A DNA stretch of 33,586 bases from Lachnospiraceae bacterium (GTDB lineage Bacteria; Bacillota_A; Clostridia; Lachnospirales; Lachnospiraceae): the NCBI GenBank assembly GCA_024691045.1, contig JAILOC010000051.1, positions 1 through 33,586 on the forward strand. Direction: 5' to 3'. Positions 1 through 9,055 of the stretch are shown here, in pieces. The notes below the pieces were generated by a model, which was not told the DNA's origin, made no database searches, and was given only the letters and a program-made list of their open reading frames with translations. The first letter of the stretch is position 1. Each line of letters opens with the position of its first letter. Position numbers and translations under genes: made by a program.

Positions 1-293
1 TCCTTGGCTTCCATCTCGGCAAGCTGCATCATATCCGATTTATCAAGCCAGCGCAGCATTTCCTTGCCAATTTCGGGATCGCTCTTGATCTTGCCGAAGC
101 ACTCCTCGAATGCTTCATCATACTTGTCGTAATCTGTCTCGGATTTGACAAGTATCATTCGCGCACAGTGATAAAACCTTGAGAGCTGGCCCCCGATCAG
201 CGAAGAATCCAGAGCATTCTCCAGATCGAGCCACTCACCCAAAGTGACGTTTATCCCATGCTTTCTTAAACTGTCGAAAAAATTCAAAAACAT
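1..293 (-). CDS. CoxE-like VWA-domain protein, N-terminal part (cut by window edge)
   Basis: Only the first 97 codons are present; the gene runs off the left edge. The start is ATG at 293 because an in-frame TAG at 321-323 excludes a longer form. The visible N-terminus (MFLNFFDSLRKHGI, then LGEWLDLENAL, then FYHCARMILVKSE) is of the type seen ahead of the VWA domain in CoxE-like proteins, which are encoded directly after MoxR-type ATPases. The VWA fold and its MIDAS metal site would lie beyond the edge and cannot be checked. The gene sits 30 bases after the MoxR gene, so the two are almost surely cotranscribed. Known MoxR/VWA pairs act as chaperones that insert cofactors or remodel protein complexes; the substrate here is unknown. 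The family call is by resemblance plus context. Confidence 0.7.
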   Translation of the reverse strand, partial: MFLNFFDSLRKHGINVTLGEWLDLENALDSSLIGGQLSRFYHCARMILVKSETDYDKYDEAFEECFGKIKSDPEIGKEMLRWLDKSDMMQLAEMEAK

Positions 294-323
294 AAAATAC
301 CGTTTGGCGAGATTACACGCCTA

Positions 324-1136
324 TTAATCGAAGTTGTAATGCGTCGTCTGTTCAAGATCTTCATCTTTTTTGACTACTACCCCGATGAAAGGAAGCCTCG
401 ACTTGATCTGTCCGTAAGGGATTCCACCCAGCTGCAGTGCATTGATCCAGTCAATGAGTTCAGAAGTCGAGGGCTTCTTGCGGATATCCCTTATATCACG
501 GATCTGGTAGAACACATCCATAGCCTCTGCAAGAAGGTGCTCTTCTACATCGGGGAAGTGAACCCTGATGATCTCTTCCATAAGTTCCTTTCCGGGGAAC
601 TCGATATAATGGAAAATACATCTTCTGAGGAATGCATCAGGAAGCTCCTTTTCCGCATTTGATGTAATGATAACAATGGGCCTGTGCTTAGCCTTGACTG
701 TTCTTCTGGTCTCATGGATATAGAACTCCATCTGGTCAAGCTCCCAGAGAAGATCGTTGGGAAACTCCAGGTCAGCCTTGTCGATCTCATCGATGAGAAG
801 AACAACCTGTTCTTCGCTTTCGAATGCTTCACCGAGCTTTCCGAGCTTGATGTAATGAGCTATGTCATCGACTCCGCCTTCACCGAACTGTCCGTCATAA
901 AGTCTCTGTATAGTATCGTACATATACAGACCGTCCTGGGCCTTGGTGGTGGATTTGATATTCCAGATGATAAGATGCTTTCCGAGAGCATCGGCAACCG
1001 ATTGGGCAAGCATAGTCTTGCCGGTTCCGGGTTCACCCTTTATCAAAAGAGGCTTTTTGAGAGCTATAGCGATATTAACGGAATCCATCAGCTCCGGACT
1101 TGCAACATAACCTTTTGTACCTTCAAACTTTTCCAT
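324..1136 (-). CDS. MoxR-family AAA+ ATPase
   Basis: 270 residues, a normal length for a single-domain MoxR/CoxD/NorQ type ATPase. Walker A is GEPGTGKT (residues 34-41), Walker B is LLIDEID (113-119), sensor 1 is the Asn in IITSN (160), and the paired Arg at 171-172 fits an arginine finger. MoxR ATPases form rings and work with a VWA-domain partner to remodel or mature protein complexes; the start of such a partner follows 30 bases downstream. The ATG at 1136 abuts the TAA of the preceding response regulator (TAAATG), which suggests translational coupling and that receiver phosphorylation and this ATPase belong to one functional unit. The substrate cannot be deduced. Confidence 0.9.
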   Translation of the reverse strand: MEKFEGTKGYVASPELMDSVNIAIALKKPLLIKGEPGTGKTMLAQSVADALGKHLIIWNIKSTTKAQDGLYMYDTIQRLYDGQFGEGGVDDIAHYIKLGKLGEAFESEEQVVLLIDEIDKADLEFPNDLLWELDQMEFYIHETRRTVKAKHRPIVIITSNAEKELPDAFLRRCIFHYIEFPGKELMEEIIRVHFPDVEEHLLAEAMDVFYQIRDIRDIRKKPSTSELIDWINALQLGGIPYGQIKSRLPFIGVVVKKDEDLEQTTHYNFD

Positions 1137-1892
1137 TTACATATCTCCGTTAAAAAATTTATCAAGTTCATTCCTGAGGACATCCTTGCTTATTGATTTG
1201 AGCAGATATCCCTGGGGATTAAGCTTCATTACGGTTTTTACGCTTTCCTTGTCGGACTTGCTGGTAAGGAAGATGACGGGAATATCCCTTGAAAACTCCT
1301 CACTCCTGATCATTTCCAGTATCTCAAGTCCGGAAGCGACAGGCATCATATAATCGAGAAGAACAAGATCCGCATGGTTTTTCGCAAGCCAGGTAAGAGC
1401 CTGTATTCCGGAATTAGCCATATAAACCTTGTACCGGTCCTTGAGCCAGTCCCTTACAGTACGAAGGTAAGTTGTATCATCATCAACGATCAGCACGCTC
1501 TTTTTATCACTGTCTTCAAGAGCAGTTGTCTGTACACCCCTGATGAGACCGATGAGCTCCTGCATATCGATCGGTCTCTCCAATTTGCCCGCAAGGAAAT
1601 TATCGGATATATAGTCACTGACTGCAGTAAAATCCGCAGGTGAACCGATCAGTATAAGCTTCTTCTCATCATCATTGCATTTATCCTTCAGATAAATGAG
1701 AAGATCGGTCTTCTCAAGGATGGATTCATCCATATAAAGGATGATAATCCTTTTTTCATCTATCGAATTCCTGATAAAAGGCGATTCGGTAGATGCAAAG
1801 GTGCACAGGAATCCTTCGGCTTCGAGCTTGTACTTGATGGCATTAACCATAAAGCTGTCAACCTTGCTCACCATAAGAACGGATTCACTCAT
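1137..1892 (-). CDS. Two-domain response regulator: pseudo-receiver plus receiver, no output domain
   Basis: 251 residues. Residues 133-248 are a canonical receiver: acidic pocket DDD (137-139), phosphoacceptor D180 in LLDYMMP, T210 in FLTS and K232. Residues 4-118 have a receiver-like beta/alpha pattern but lack the acidic pair, the MMP loop and the conserved Lys, so they look like a pseudo-receiver; YMDE (53-56) is the nearest thing to an acceptor site. No DNA-binding, GGDEF or other effector domain follows, so output is probably through protein contact. The start overlaps the stop of the hybrid kinase by 4 bases (ATGA), and the stop abuts the MoxR start. It could receive phosphate from the HPt domain of the preceding gene product. 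Confidence 0.85.
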   Translation of the reverse strand: MSESVLMVSKVDSFMVNAIKYKLEAEGFLCTFASTESPFIRNSIDEKRIIILYMDESILEKTDLLIYLKDKCNDDEKKLILIGSPADFTAVSDYISDNFLAGKLERPIDMQELIGLIRGVQTTALEDSDKKSVLIVDDDTTYLRTVRDWLKDRYKVYMANSGIQALTWLAKNHADLVLLDYMMPVASGLEILEMIRSEEFSRDIPVIFLTSKSDKESVKTVMKLNPQGYLLKSISKDVLRNELDKFFNGDM

Positions 1893-4555
1893 AATGCCTC
1901 CTTCGCGCAGCTGAGAACCATATCCCAGTCAAGCGCTTCCATGGATTTTTTGATCTTGTCAAGTTTCTCGGCATCGTTCTGTTCGAACTCATACCTTCGA
2001 AGTGAATCGAAAATGGTCTCTATACTGTCATAATCCATCATAAGAGCAAGCTCATAGATGGTTGAAAATGCATCCTTAACTATCTCCGGTGAAGCGGGCT
2101 GCTTATCAACAGGCTCGTCAACCGAAAGCTTATCCGAAAGTGTTTTGGAGATCGCACGGTATTCGGAAAGAAGATCCTGAGTCTTATCATTTATGAAATC
2201 GGAATTGTGATCCTTGCCTGCGGCTTCGAGCGCCCTTGCAAGTTCGGATAGTTCCGTTGCTCCGATTATCCTGGACGAACTCTTTAAAGCATGGACCCTG
2301 ATGGTATAACCGTCAATATCACCCGCAGTATAAAGTTCATTAATCTCACCAGCCTTCTTTTCAGCAGTGCTGACGAAGATCTCAATAGCCTTCTTAAGTC
2401 CCTCCTCGGATCCGCAGTTGTATACTCCGAGATGCACATCAATTCCGTCTACACCCGCAAGGAATGCAAGTTCACCGTTCATTTCGATATCGGGATCAAA
2501 GACAGGTTCGGGTTCTGTTCTTTCAGGCTTATGATCCTCGACACCGTCGGAAAGGTTATAGGAGGATTTAATATCCATAGAGAATTTTTTCTTTTCATCT
2601 AACGATCCGATAACTCTTACCTTATCCTTCGGCAGGTACAGAAGCAGTATTGCATCGATCACATCGGAATCATCATCAATGCTTATATAGTCCGTATAGC
2701 TGTCATAGATGACCGCGGGATCGATATCGGAATTCTTCCTGGTGATGAGGATCGTAGGTATATCGACACTGTTCCAGATATATGTCTTGATCGTACGGTT
2801 ATCGTTGGAGCGTAGACCGTCTTCCACAAATACGATATCGTAGTCACCGACGGACAATCTCTCAATACACTCGTCGCATCCGTAGACAACATCGATCCTG
2901 GCCATGGTGGTAAGAAAAAGTCTCGATAATCTGTTGATACTATCCATGTCCTGACCCGCAATGAGGATCTTGGAGCCGGGTGCGATGAGCGGTCTGGAGA
3001 AGGTCGATGCGAGCATGATACCGGATATTCCGGATTTGGAATTAACCTTGACAAGTGTTTCCATTGTCGCAAGGGGAAGGAATTTTCCTAAAGCTCGAAG
3101 GAGTGAACCACCCGTAAAAGGCTTGGGGAGGAATGAATCAAAGCCCTCTCCCACATACTTCTCCCTTTCGCCTCTTACCGCATTTGCGGTAACAACGATG
3201 ATAGGAGTCAGATCACAGAGCGAATTATCCCTCAGATAATGCATCGCCTCGACACCGTCCATAACCGGCATCATATGATCCATAAGGATCAGATCGTAGT
3301 CATTTTTGGAAACAAGCTCTATCGCGGTCTTACCGTCCTCGGCTCCGTCAACGGAAAAACCGAACTGCTTTACAGTACGGACAAGCAGCTCCATATTCAG
3401 TTCATTATCATCGACACAGAGAATTCTGTACATCGATGAATCGGGAAATGAATCGGAGGGATTTACGGCAAGGAATCCGGATTTGGAAACGAAATCCTTT
3501 GCGTTCTTTTTCTCATCCAAATCGAATCCGACGTTCAGATATAATTCTTTTTCAATCTCCTCAAGTGATACAAGCGCACTGTTTCCGAACTCTGTAATGT
3601 CGGCCATGTTATCGACGATATCAGTGAAGAACTGATCAAGTCTTCTTGCTCCCTTGAAAGCGGAAGCTGCATTTTCCTTGACTTCATCGGATACATTGGC
3701 TTTGAGTATCTCTTCCGTATAACCCATTATCGCATTGATGGGGGTCTTGATCTCATGCGAAAGATGTGACAGAAATGTACTCTTGGCTTCATCGGATCTT
3801 TTGATCCTTTCCAGTGCTTTCCTCTCATCTTTCCTGACACGGTCAAGTTCATCAAGCGTATTTATCAGTTCGGTATACTCCGGTGTCTCAAGCGTAAGAA
3901 ACAGCATAAGAAGACAGATTCCGCTTACGAAATATGCCATCTGTGCTCTTTCCTCGAGCTTGATCTGAAGTATGAATATCGCAAGAACGATCATAAATCC
4001 GCTCACCAGGAATGTACGCTGAACCTTGGTGAATTTCTTCTTTCTGAAGAAGGAAAGTGATACACCGAGTGCGATGAAATAAAGCGGAAACAGATAACCG
4101 ACGATTCCGTAAAAGATATTCCTGACAAGTCCGATACCGGGTATATATTCAAAAGCAACACCCGTAAAATAATTAATTATCAGAACGATCACATAAACCG
4201 AGCTGATGATGTATGCGATCACATTAAGCACGTGCTCATTTTTCTGCAGTCCCGAAAAGGCGATCATGTAGAAATAAAATCCCATCGAGCTGCACAATCC
4301 CATCAGGAAATTGATCGAAAGAAATACAACATGGAACCATGCGGGAAGCGTATCTCCCCACATAAAGGTAAGTCCCGTCACAATGTCTAAAAGTGTTCCG
4401 ACGGTTGTCAGCAGGGCATATATCTTGAACCTGTAATTGGTTGCCTTGGTATTGCGGTCATCCTTGTAATTACCGTACACAAAGATAAGCAGTATCAGCT
4501 CAATGGGCAATACCGAAAGTTCAAAGTATATATTGTAACTCTCATTGAATAACAA
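1889..4555 (-). CDS. Membrane hybrid sensor protein: 7TM-HisKA-REC-pseudoREC-HPt, without an ATPase domain
   Basis: 888 residues. About seven hydrophobic segments fill residues 15-220, followed by a short coiled linker. A clear H-box (SHLSHEIKTP, H267) marks a HisKA dimerisation domain. The next recognisable domain is already a receiver starting near 377: D382/D383, D426 in LILMDHMMP, T456 and K478. Only about 55 residues separate them and none resemble an N-box, DxGxG or GxGxG, so the HATPase_c domain is absent, not just degenerate. Residues 528-642 form a second receiver fold in which the acceptor is replaced by Glu (E578). A HPt domain follows with H755 in HALKSSS, then a helical tail of about 75 residues. 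It starts 17 bases after the degenerate kinase gene. It probably relays phosphate supplied by another kinase. Confidence 0.85.
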   Translation of the reverse strand: MLFNESYNIYFELSVLPIELILLIFVYGNYKDDRNTKATNYRFKIYALLTTVGTLLDIVTGLTFMWGDTLPAWFHVVFLSINFLMGLCSSMGFYFYMIAFSGLQKNEHVLNVIAYIISSVYVIVLIINYFTGVAFEYIPGIGLVRNIFYGIVGYLFPLYFIALGVSLSFFRKKKFTKVQRTFLVSGFMIVLAIFILQIKLEERAQMAYFVSGICLLMLFLTLETPEYTELINTLDELDRVRKDERKALERIKRSDEAKSTFLSHLSHEIKTPINAIMGYTEEILKANVSDEVKENAASAFKGARRLDQFFTDIVDNMADITEFGNSALVSLEEIEKELYLNVGFDLDEKKNAKDFVSKSGFLAVNPSDSFPDSSMYRILCVDDNELNMELLVRTVKQFGFSVDGAEDGKTAIELVSKNDYDLILMDHMMPVMDGVEAMHYLRDNSLCDLTPIIVVTANAVRGEREKYVGEGFDSFLPKPFTGGSLLRALGKFLPLATMETLVKVNSKSGISGIMLASTFSRPLIAPGSKILIAGQDMDSINRLSRLFLTTMARIDVVYGCDECIERLSVGDYDIVFVEDGLRSNDNRTIKTYIWNSVDIPTILITRKNSDIDPAVIYDSYTDYISIDDDSDVIDAILLLYLPKDKVRVIGSLDEKKKFSMDIKSSYNLSDGVEDHKPERTEPEPVFDPDIEMNGELAFLAGVDGIDVHLGVYNCGSEEGLKKAIEIFVSTAEKKAGEINELYTAGDIDGYTIRVHALKSSSRIIGATELSELARALEAAGKDHNSDFINDKTQDLLSEYRAISKTLSDKLSVDEPVDKQPASPEIVKDAFSTIYELALMMDYDSIETIFDSLRRYEFEQNDAEKLDKIKKSMEALDWDMVLSCAKEAL

Positions 4556-4572
4556 TCTTCTTAAACCTTTGC

Positions 4573-6036
4573 TTATCTGTATTTCTTGGCTCTCTTATAA
4601 ATACCTACGGCAGTTTTATAAAGGTCGTCATATCCTTCGGAATACATTCTTATATCCTGTTCGGAGCTGATACCAGGGCAAAAATATGATTCATCATTAA
4701 GATCAACCTTCTCGGAAGGAAGATATTTGATGAGCATATCCTCGATAACGGCAGGATCAAGAGGCATGAAGACCATATCGGTATATCCTCCCCAGCCCAT
4801 CTCTTCTTCCGGTAATCTCATAGAATCACCGACAATGGCTATGCACGGTTTCCTGACATCAAGTATATTGAAGTCTCCGCTCCTGATATATCCGATGAGC
4901 CCGGTACCTTTATCATCCTTCATATCATAATCCGCGAAGATAACATCATACTCATTGATCTTGATAAGCGTTATCGCCTCTTCGAAGTTAAAAGCAAAAT
5001 CAATAACAACACCGGAAGAATCAAGCAGGGCTTTGATCACCGAAATATTGGCTTTATTCTTTTCCGCAATGAGAATTCTTGAAGAAGGGGAATAAAATCT
5101 TCCGGTCGCATATTCATTTCCGAAGGATTTTTTCCTGATGACCTTCTTGATATCACCAATCCCGGTCTCATTAACAACCTCGGTCTTAATCGACAGATCG
5201 AATGCAACCTCTTCATCAACTGTATCGAATACTTTAAAATCTCCGCCTATCGCTTTAAGAACATTTCCGGCCATAAAGAATTCAAGCAGTCCGGTATCCG
5301 TCCTTGAAAACAAAAGCTTATTGTCGGAAAGACCGTTCAGATAAACATTTTCAAGATCCCTGGATTTTGAAGTAAGAGACTCGCAGATGAACCTGAAAGT
5401 GATCAGGCACTCACCGTCTGCGGTATCTTTATAAAAAGAAAAAAGTTTTACATATCCCTTTGTGGAATTCTTGCTGATAAAAGAAAAGAAATTAAGAAAG
5501 CTTCGTCTGAGTTTCTCATAGTCTCCCTTGATAGTGCCGGGAGTATCCTGATTGAGAAACAGATCGAGAATAAGTCCCTTGTTTCGGAGCGAAGGTCCCG
5601 AAACACTGATCGCATCGATCAAAAGAGAAGCAAGATCGATATCATCCCTGTAAACTTCGATAAGTCCTCTTTCGAGCTTGGCAAAATCAAGCGTGCCCTG
5701 CATAAGGGCAATAATATCCTCACAGGACGATTTGATATGCGAGGCATGATCTCTTATATAATCATCGCGGCATTCACGCATAATCAGCTCATTCATACCC
5801 AGAACAGAGATCATTCCCGTTTTGACTTCACGGGTCAGATTACTGAGAAGGATGTTCCTGTCATCGCCGATCTGTTTGTTATTATTCCTGAGAGCATCTA
5901 TCCTGGAGTCATACTTTCTCCTCATTTTGATATTAAAAGCAGCAGATGCTGCAACAAACAGCACCACCGGTATCACAAATGACAAAAGTATTATAATGTC
6001 AAAAGAGGTATCACCACTGAGTATCGGATACTTCAT
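4573..6036 (-). CDS. Degenerate hybrid histidine kinase (pseudokinase) with pseudo-receiver and truncated HPt
   Basis: 487 residues: one N-terminal membrane helix (12-34), a coiled linker, a HisKA-like domain, an ATPase-like domain and a receiver-like domain. The H-box reads LLSNLTREVKTG, so the phosphoacceptor His is Arg (R69). In the ATPase region (about 170-285) the N-box remnant SFLNFFSFISKN lacks the second Asn, and no DxGxG or GLGL lid motif is visible. The receiver (320-440) keeps D369 in IFADYD but has EK (325-326) for the acidic pair, V402 for Thr and L426 for Lys. The tail from about 458 (EQDIRMYSEGYDDLYKTAVG) resembles the first helix of an HPt domain and then stops. The ATG lies inside gpsA (26-base overlap). 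It is probably a signalling scaffold rather than an active kinase. Confidence 0.8.
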   Translation of the reverse strand: MKYPILSGDTSFDIIILLSFVIPVVLFVAASAAFNIKMRRKYDSRIDALRNNNKQIGDDRNILLSNLTREVKTGMISVLGMNELIMRECRDDYIRDHASHIKSSCEDIIALMQGTLDFAKLERGLIEVYRDDIDLASLLIDAISVSGPSLRNKGLILDLFLNQDTPGTIKGDYEKLRRSFLNFFSFISKNSTKGYVKLFSFYKDTADGECLITFRFICESLTSKSRDLENVYLNGLSDNKLLFSRTDTGLLEFFMAGNVLKAIGGDFKVFDTVDEEVAFDLSIKTEVVNETGIGDIKKVIRKKSFGNEYATGRFYSPSSRILIAEKNKANISVIKALLDSSGVVIDFAFNFEEAITLIKINEYDVIFADYDMKDDKGTGLIGYIRSGDFNILDVRKPCIAIVGDSMRLPEEEMGWGGYTDMVFMPLDPAVIEDMLIKYLPSEKVDLNDESYFCPGISSEQDIRMYSEGYDDLYKTAVGIYKRAKKYR

Positions 6037-7015
6037 CCTTCTTTTCCCTGAGCATCAGCTCTTTGACTGCTTCTCCGGCATCCTTACCTTCAAAAAGGAT
6101 AAGATTCACCTGTTCAATGATAGGAAGACTTACTTCATATTTTCTGCCGAGTTCAATGGCGGCTTTTGCGGAATAGATACCTTCGACAACCATTCCGACT
6201 TCATTCTGTGCTTCCTTAAGGCTCTTACCTTCACCAAGGAGTATTCCGCATCGTCTGTTACGAGAATGCATGCTGGCACAGGTTACTATCAGGTCTCCCA
6301 TTCCGGTAAGTCCGCTGAAGGTCTCCGGCCTGCATCCCATCTTGACGCCGAGTCTTGAGATCTCTGCGATTCCTCTCGTGATAAGGGCAGCCTTCGCATT
6401 ATCTCCGTAACCGAGTCCGTCGGCAATACCTGCGGCAAGCGCTACTACGTTCTTAAGCGATCCGCCAAGCTCAACGCCTTTGACATCGGAGCTTGTGTAA
6501 ACCCTGAAGGTTTCGGTCATGAAAACGTCCTGTACAAAAAGAGCGGTCTCTTTATTATGAGAAGCCACAACTATAGTGGTGGGCATGAGTTTTGAAACCT
6601 CTTCGGCATGTGTGGGTCCGGAAAGAACACATACATCCGCACCGGGTATCTCATCACTTATCTGCTCGGAAAGTGTCTTTAAGGTTCCCTCTTCTATTCC
6701 CTTCGCAACATCGACGATGATCTGGCCGTCTTTGATAAGGGGAGCAAGTCTCTTGGCGGTCTTTCTGGTAAATGAAGAGGCAACCGCCATAACAAGGATA
6801 TCCCTGTCCGTTACGGCTTCCTTATCATCAAGTGTGTATCTGACACTCTCGGGAATCACGGCACCGGGAAGCATTTTATGGGCGTGGGTCTGAGAGAGCA
6901 TATCTATCTCCGACTCAACTGCGGACCAGACCATTACATCGTGTCCCGCGGTTGCGAGAAGAATGGTAAGGCCTATACCCCATGTGCCACCACCGAGAAC
7001 TGTTATCTTTGCCAT
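6011..7015 (-). CDS. gpsA: Glycerol-3-phosphate dehydrogenase [NAD(P)+]
   Basis: 334 residues, the usual GpsA length. Reduces dihydroxyacetone phosphate to sn-glycerol 3-phosphate, the backbone for phospholipid synthesis, in the cytoplasm. The N-terminus has the Rossmann loop VLGGGTWG (7-13 region). The substrate domain has SGPTHAEEV (132-140), the catalytic Lys in GGSLKNV (K188), and the stretch LGYGDNAKAALITRG (201-215) typical of the family. The ATG at 7015 has a good AAGGAGA ribosome binding site. It follows plsY by 27 bases; plsY uses its product, and der-plsY-gpsA is a common Firmicute arrangement. The 3' end overlaps the start of the degenerate kinase gene by 26 bases, tying that module to this operon. 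Confidence 0.97.
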   Translation of the reverse strand: MAKITVLGGGTWGIGLTILLATAGHDVMVWSAVESEIDMLSQTHAHKMLPGAVIPESVRYTLDDKEAVTDRDILVMAVASSFTRKTAKRLAPLIKDGQIIVDVAKGIEEGTLKTLSEQISDEIPGADVCVLSGPTHAEEVSKLMPTTIVVASHNKETALFVQDVFMTETFRVYTSSDVKGVELGGSLKNVVALAAGIADGLGYGDNAKAALITRGIAEISRLGVKMGCRPETFSGLTGMGDLIVTCASMHSRNRRCGILLGEGKSLKEAQNEVGMVVEGIYSAKAAIELGRKYEVSLPIIEQVNLILFEGKDAGEAVKELMLREKKDEVSDTQW

Positions 7016-7042
7016 ATTCGTCTCCTTTCGGAATGTTATACT

Positions 7043-7696
7043 TCATTCTTTTTTTTTGAGATAAGTCTTTCTTTCTTCGCCTTTTATGAGTCTGACAATA
7101 TTGGATCTGTGCTGCCAGTAAGCAAGGGCCGTAAGCATGAAAGCGATGATATACATCTCTGTTTTGACAGTCTGAGGAACTCCGTCATAAATCCCGAACA
7201 GATTGAACTGACAGGTGACGACAAGCTGTATGAAGAATCCGGCATAGAGAATGAGGGATCCGAGACTTACAAAATGTGTGAGAAAGTAGGGAACGAAAAA
7301 ATAAGCAAGTCCCGGGAAAAAGAAGGATCCGTGAAAAGCAAGGATCATTCCTCCTGTGGCCGCAATACCCTTTCCTCCTTTGAAATGCATATAAAAGGGA
7401 AAATCATGAGCAAGAATGCATCCTGCTCCGCCGTACAGAATAAGCAGGAACCTGAGGTCGGGATATATATGTCCGAAAGTGCATCTGATAATGATCGTGG
7501 TGATGATGGCCTTTAACATATCACCGGCAAAAACGATAAGTCCGGCTTTTGTGCCGAGAACCCTGAGTGCATTCGTAGTACCCGAATTACCGCTTCCGTA
7601 ATTCCTGATATCCACACCTTTGCACTTGCCGACTATATATGCCGTCTGGATCAGTCCAAGTGCATATCCTATGAGAAAGCACCATAAACGCGCCAT
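7043..7696 (-). CDS. plsY: Glycerol-3-phosphate acyltransferase PlsY
   Basis: 217 residues starting at ATG 7696, chosen over an upstream extension because GGGGA precedes it and the protein then begins with the expected first membrane helix (MARLWCFLIGYALG). Membrane enzyme that transfers an acyl group from acyl phosphate (made by PlsX, also in this window) to the sn-1 position of glycerol 3-phosphate. The family motifs are present: GSGNSGTTNALR early in the protein, HDFPFYMHFKGGKGIAATGG in the middle, and several hydrophobic helices. The start lies one base beyond the der stop (TGATATG), so translation is probably coupled. The C-terminus ends in a charged tail (ERKTYLKKKE). Confidence 0.96.
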   Translation of the reverse strand: MARLWCFLIGYALGLIQTAYIVGKCKGVDIRNYGSGNSGTTNALRVLGTKAGLIVFAGDMLKAIITTIIIRCTFGHIYPDLRFLLILYGGAGCILAHDFPFYMHFKGGKGIAATGGMILAFHGSFFFPGLAYFFVPYFLTHFVSLGSLILYAGFFIQLVVTCQFNLFGIYDGVPQTVKTEMYIIAFMLTALAYWQHRSNIVRLIKGEERKTYLKKKE

Positions 7697-7697
7697 A

Positions 7698-9023
7698 TCA
7701 TTCCCCTTTTCTTTCCCTGACAATGAATTTGAGCGGTGTGCCCTTGAATCCGAAATTCTCACGTACCTGATTTTCTATGTATCTGATATATGAGAAATGT
7801 GCCAGTTCCTTGTCATTGACAAAAATAACGAACGTCGGAGGCCTGCTTGAGACCTGGGTGATGTAATAGAGCTTGAGGAATTTACCCTTATCGTTGGGGG
7901 GCTGCTGCATCGCAACCGCTTCCGCAAGAATCTCGTTAAGAGCACCGGTTCCGACTCTCTTGTCCTGGCTTTCCCTGACCATATCGATGGTCTCGAAGAG
8001 TTTGCCGAGTCTCTGTCCAGTAAGCGCAGATATGAAAATGATCTCTGCATAGGGCATGAATGAAAGTATATTTCTGACGTTCTCTGTAAACTTGTAGATC
8101 GTCTTGTCGTCTTTATTTACCGCATCCCATTTATTGACGGCTATGATGACCGCTTTGCCCCTGTCATGGGCAATTCCTGCGATCTTGGCATCCTGTTCGG
8201 TAACACCTTCAGTCGCATCTATCACAAGAACGGCAATATCCGCACGCTCAACAGCGCTGACAGTACGTACGATCATATAATGCTCAAGGTCATCCTTGAT
8301 CTTGTTCTTCCTTCTGAGTCCTGCGGTATCAATAAATATGTATTCCTTATCGCCGTATTCGACTCTGGTATCGACAGCATCACGCGTTGTTCCCGCTATA
8401 TCAGAAACTATCAGCCTGTTTTCGCCGAGAAGCTTATTAATGAGCGATGACTTTCCGGTGTTGGGCTTTCCGATCACGGCTACCTTGGGGATATCCTCAT
8501 CTTCTGCTGCTTCGGTATCCTCATCGAAATAGCTGACAACCTTATCAAGAAGCTCACCGAAACCGAGCATGTTTTTAGCGGATATCGGATAAGGCTCGCC
8601 GATGCCGAGGTTGTAGAATTCGTACACATCGGACTGCTGCTTTTCGAAGGAATCAACCTTGTTCACGACCAGGACGACGGGCTTCCTTGACTTTCTGAGC
8701 ATCGAGCATACGCCGGAATCCGCATCCTGAAGTCCGGTCTTGGCATCCGTAACGAAAAGGATGACATCTGCCGTATCAATGGCAATCTGAGCCTGGTCCC
8801 TCATGGATGATAAAAGAAGATCCTTGGACTCGGGCTCTATTCCGCCTGTATCGATCATTGTGAAATTGTAATTAAGCCATGTTACGTCGGCATAGATCCT
8901 ATCCCTGGTGATTCCGGGAGTATCCTTTACTATGGAAATCCTCTCACCCGCAAGGGCATTGAACAGTGTCGATTTTCCGACATTCGGTCTTCCGACGACG
9001 GCAACTATCGGTCTGTAACCCAT
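7698..9023 (-). CDS. der: Ribosome-assembly GTPase Der (EngA)
   Basis: 441 residues from ATG 9023, matching the usual 436-440 of Der. Tandem-GTPase protein that acts in 50S subunit assembly. The first G domain has GRPNVGKST (11-19) and DTGG (58-61); the second has GKPNTGKSS (185-193) and DTAG (232-235); NKVD and NKWD motifs are present, and a KH-like C-terminal domain follows. An alternative TTG start at 9050 would add nine residues of no family character, so I prefer the ATG even though its ribosome binding site (CAGG, 12 bases away) is weak. It is followed by plsY with a one-base gap and preceded by the DUF512 gene 32 bases upstream. Confidence 0.96.
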   Translation of the reverse strand: MGYRPIVAVVGRPNVGKSTLFNALAGERISIVKDTPGITRDRIYADVTWLNYNFTMIDTGGIEPESKDLLLSSMRDQAQIAIDTADVILFVTDAKTGLQDADSGVCSMLRKSRKPVVLVVNKVDSFEKQQSDVYEFYNLGIGEPYPISAKNMLGFGELLDKVVSYFDEDTEAAEDEDIPKVAVIGKPNTGKSSLINKLLGENRLIVSDIAGTTRDAVDTRVEYGDKEYIFIDTAGLRRKNKIKDDLEHYMIVRTVSAVERADIAVLVIDATEGVTEQDAKIAGIAHDRGKAVIIAVNKWDAVNKDDKTIYKFTENVRNILSFMPYAEIIFISALTGQRLGKLFETIDMVRESQDKRVGTGALNEILAEAVAMQQPPNDKGKFLKLYYITQVSSRPPTFVIFVNDKELAHFSYIRYIENQVRENFGFKGTPLKFIVRERKGE

Positions 9024-9055
9024 AACTGAAAAATACCTGTTTAAACACAAAAATA

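Noticed and set aside
545..832. Second open frame inside the MoxR gene on the same strand
   Set aside because: It is a frame-shifted shadow of the MoxR coding region, with no domain and no start signal.
9024..9050. N-terminal extension of Der by a TTG start
   Set aside because: The nine added residues do not resemble Der proteins, which begin right before the first GTPase strand.
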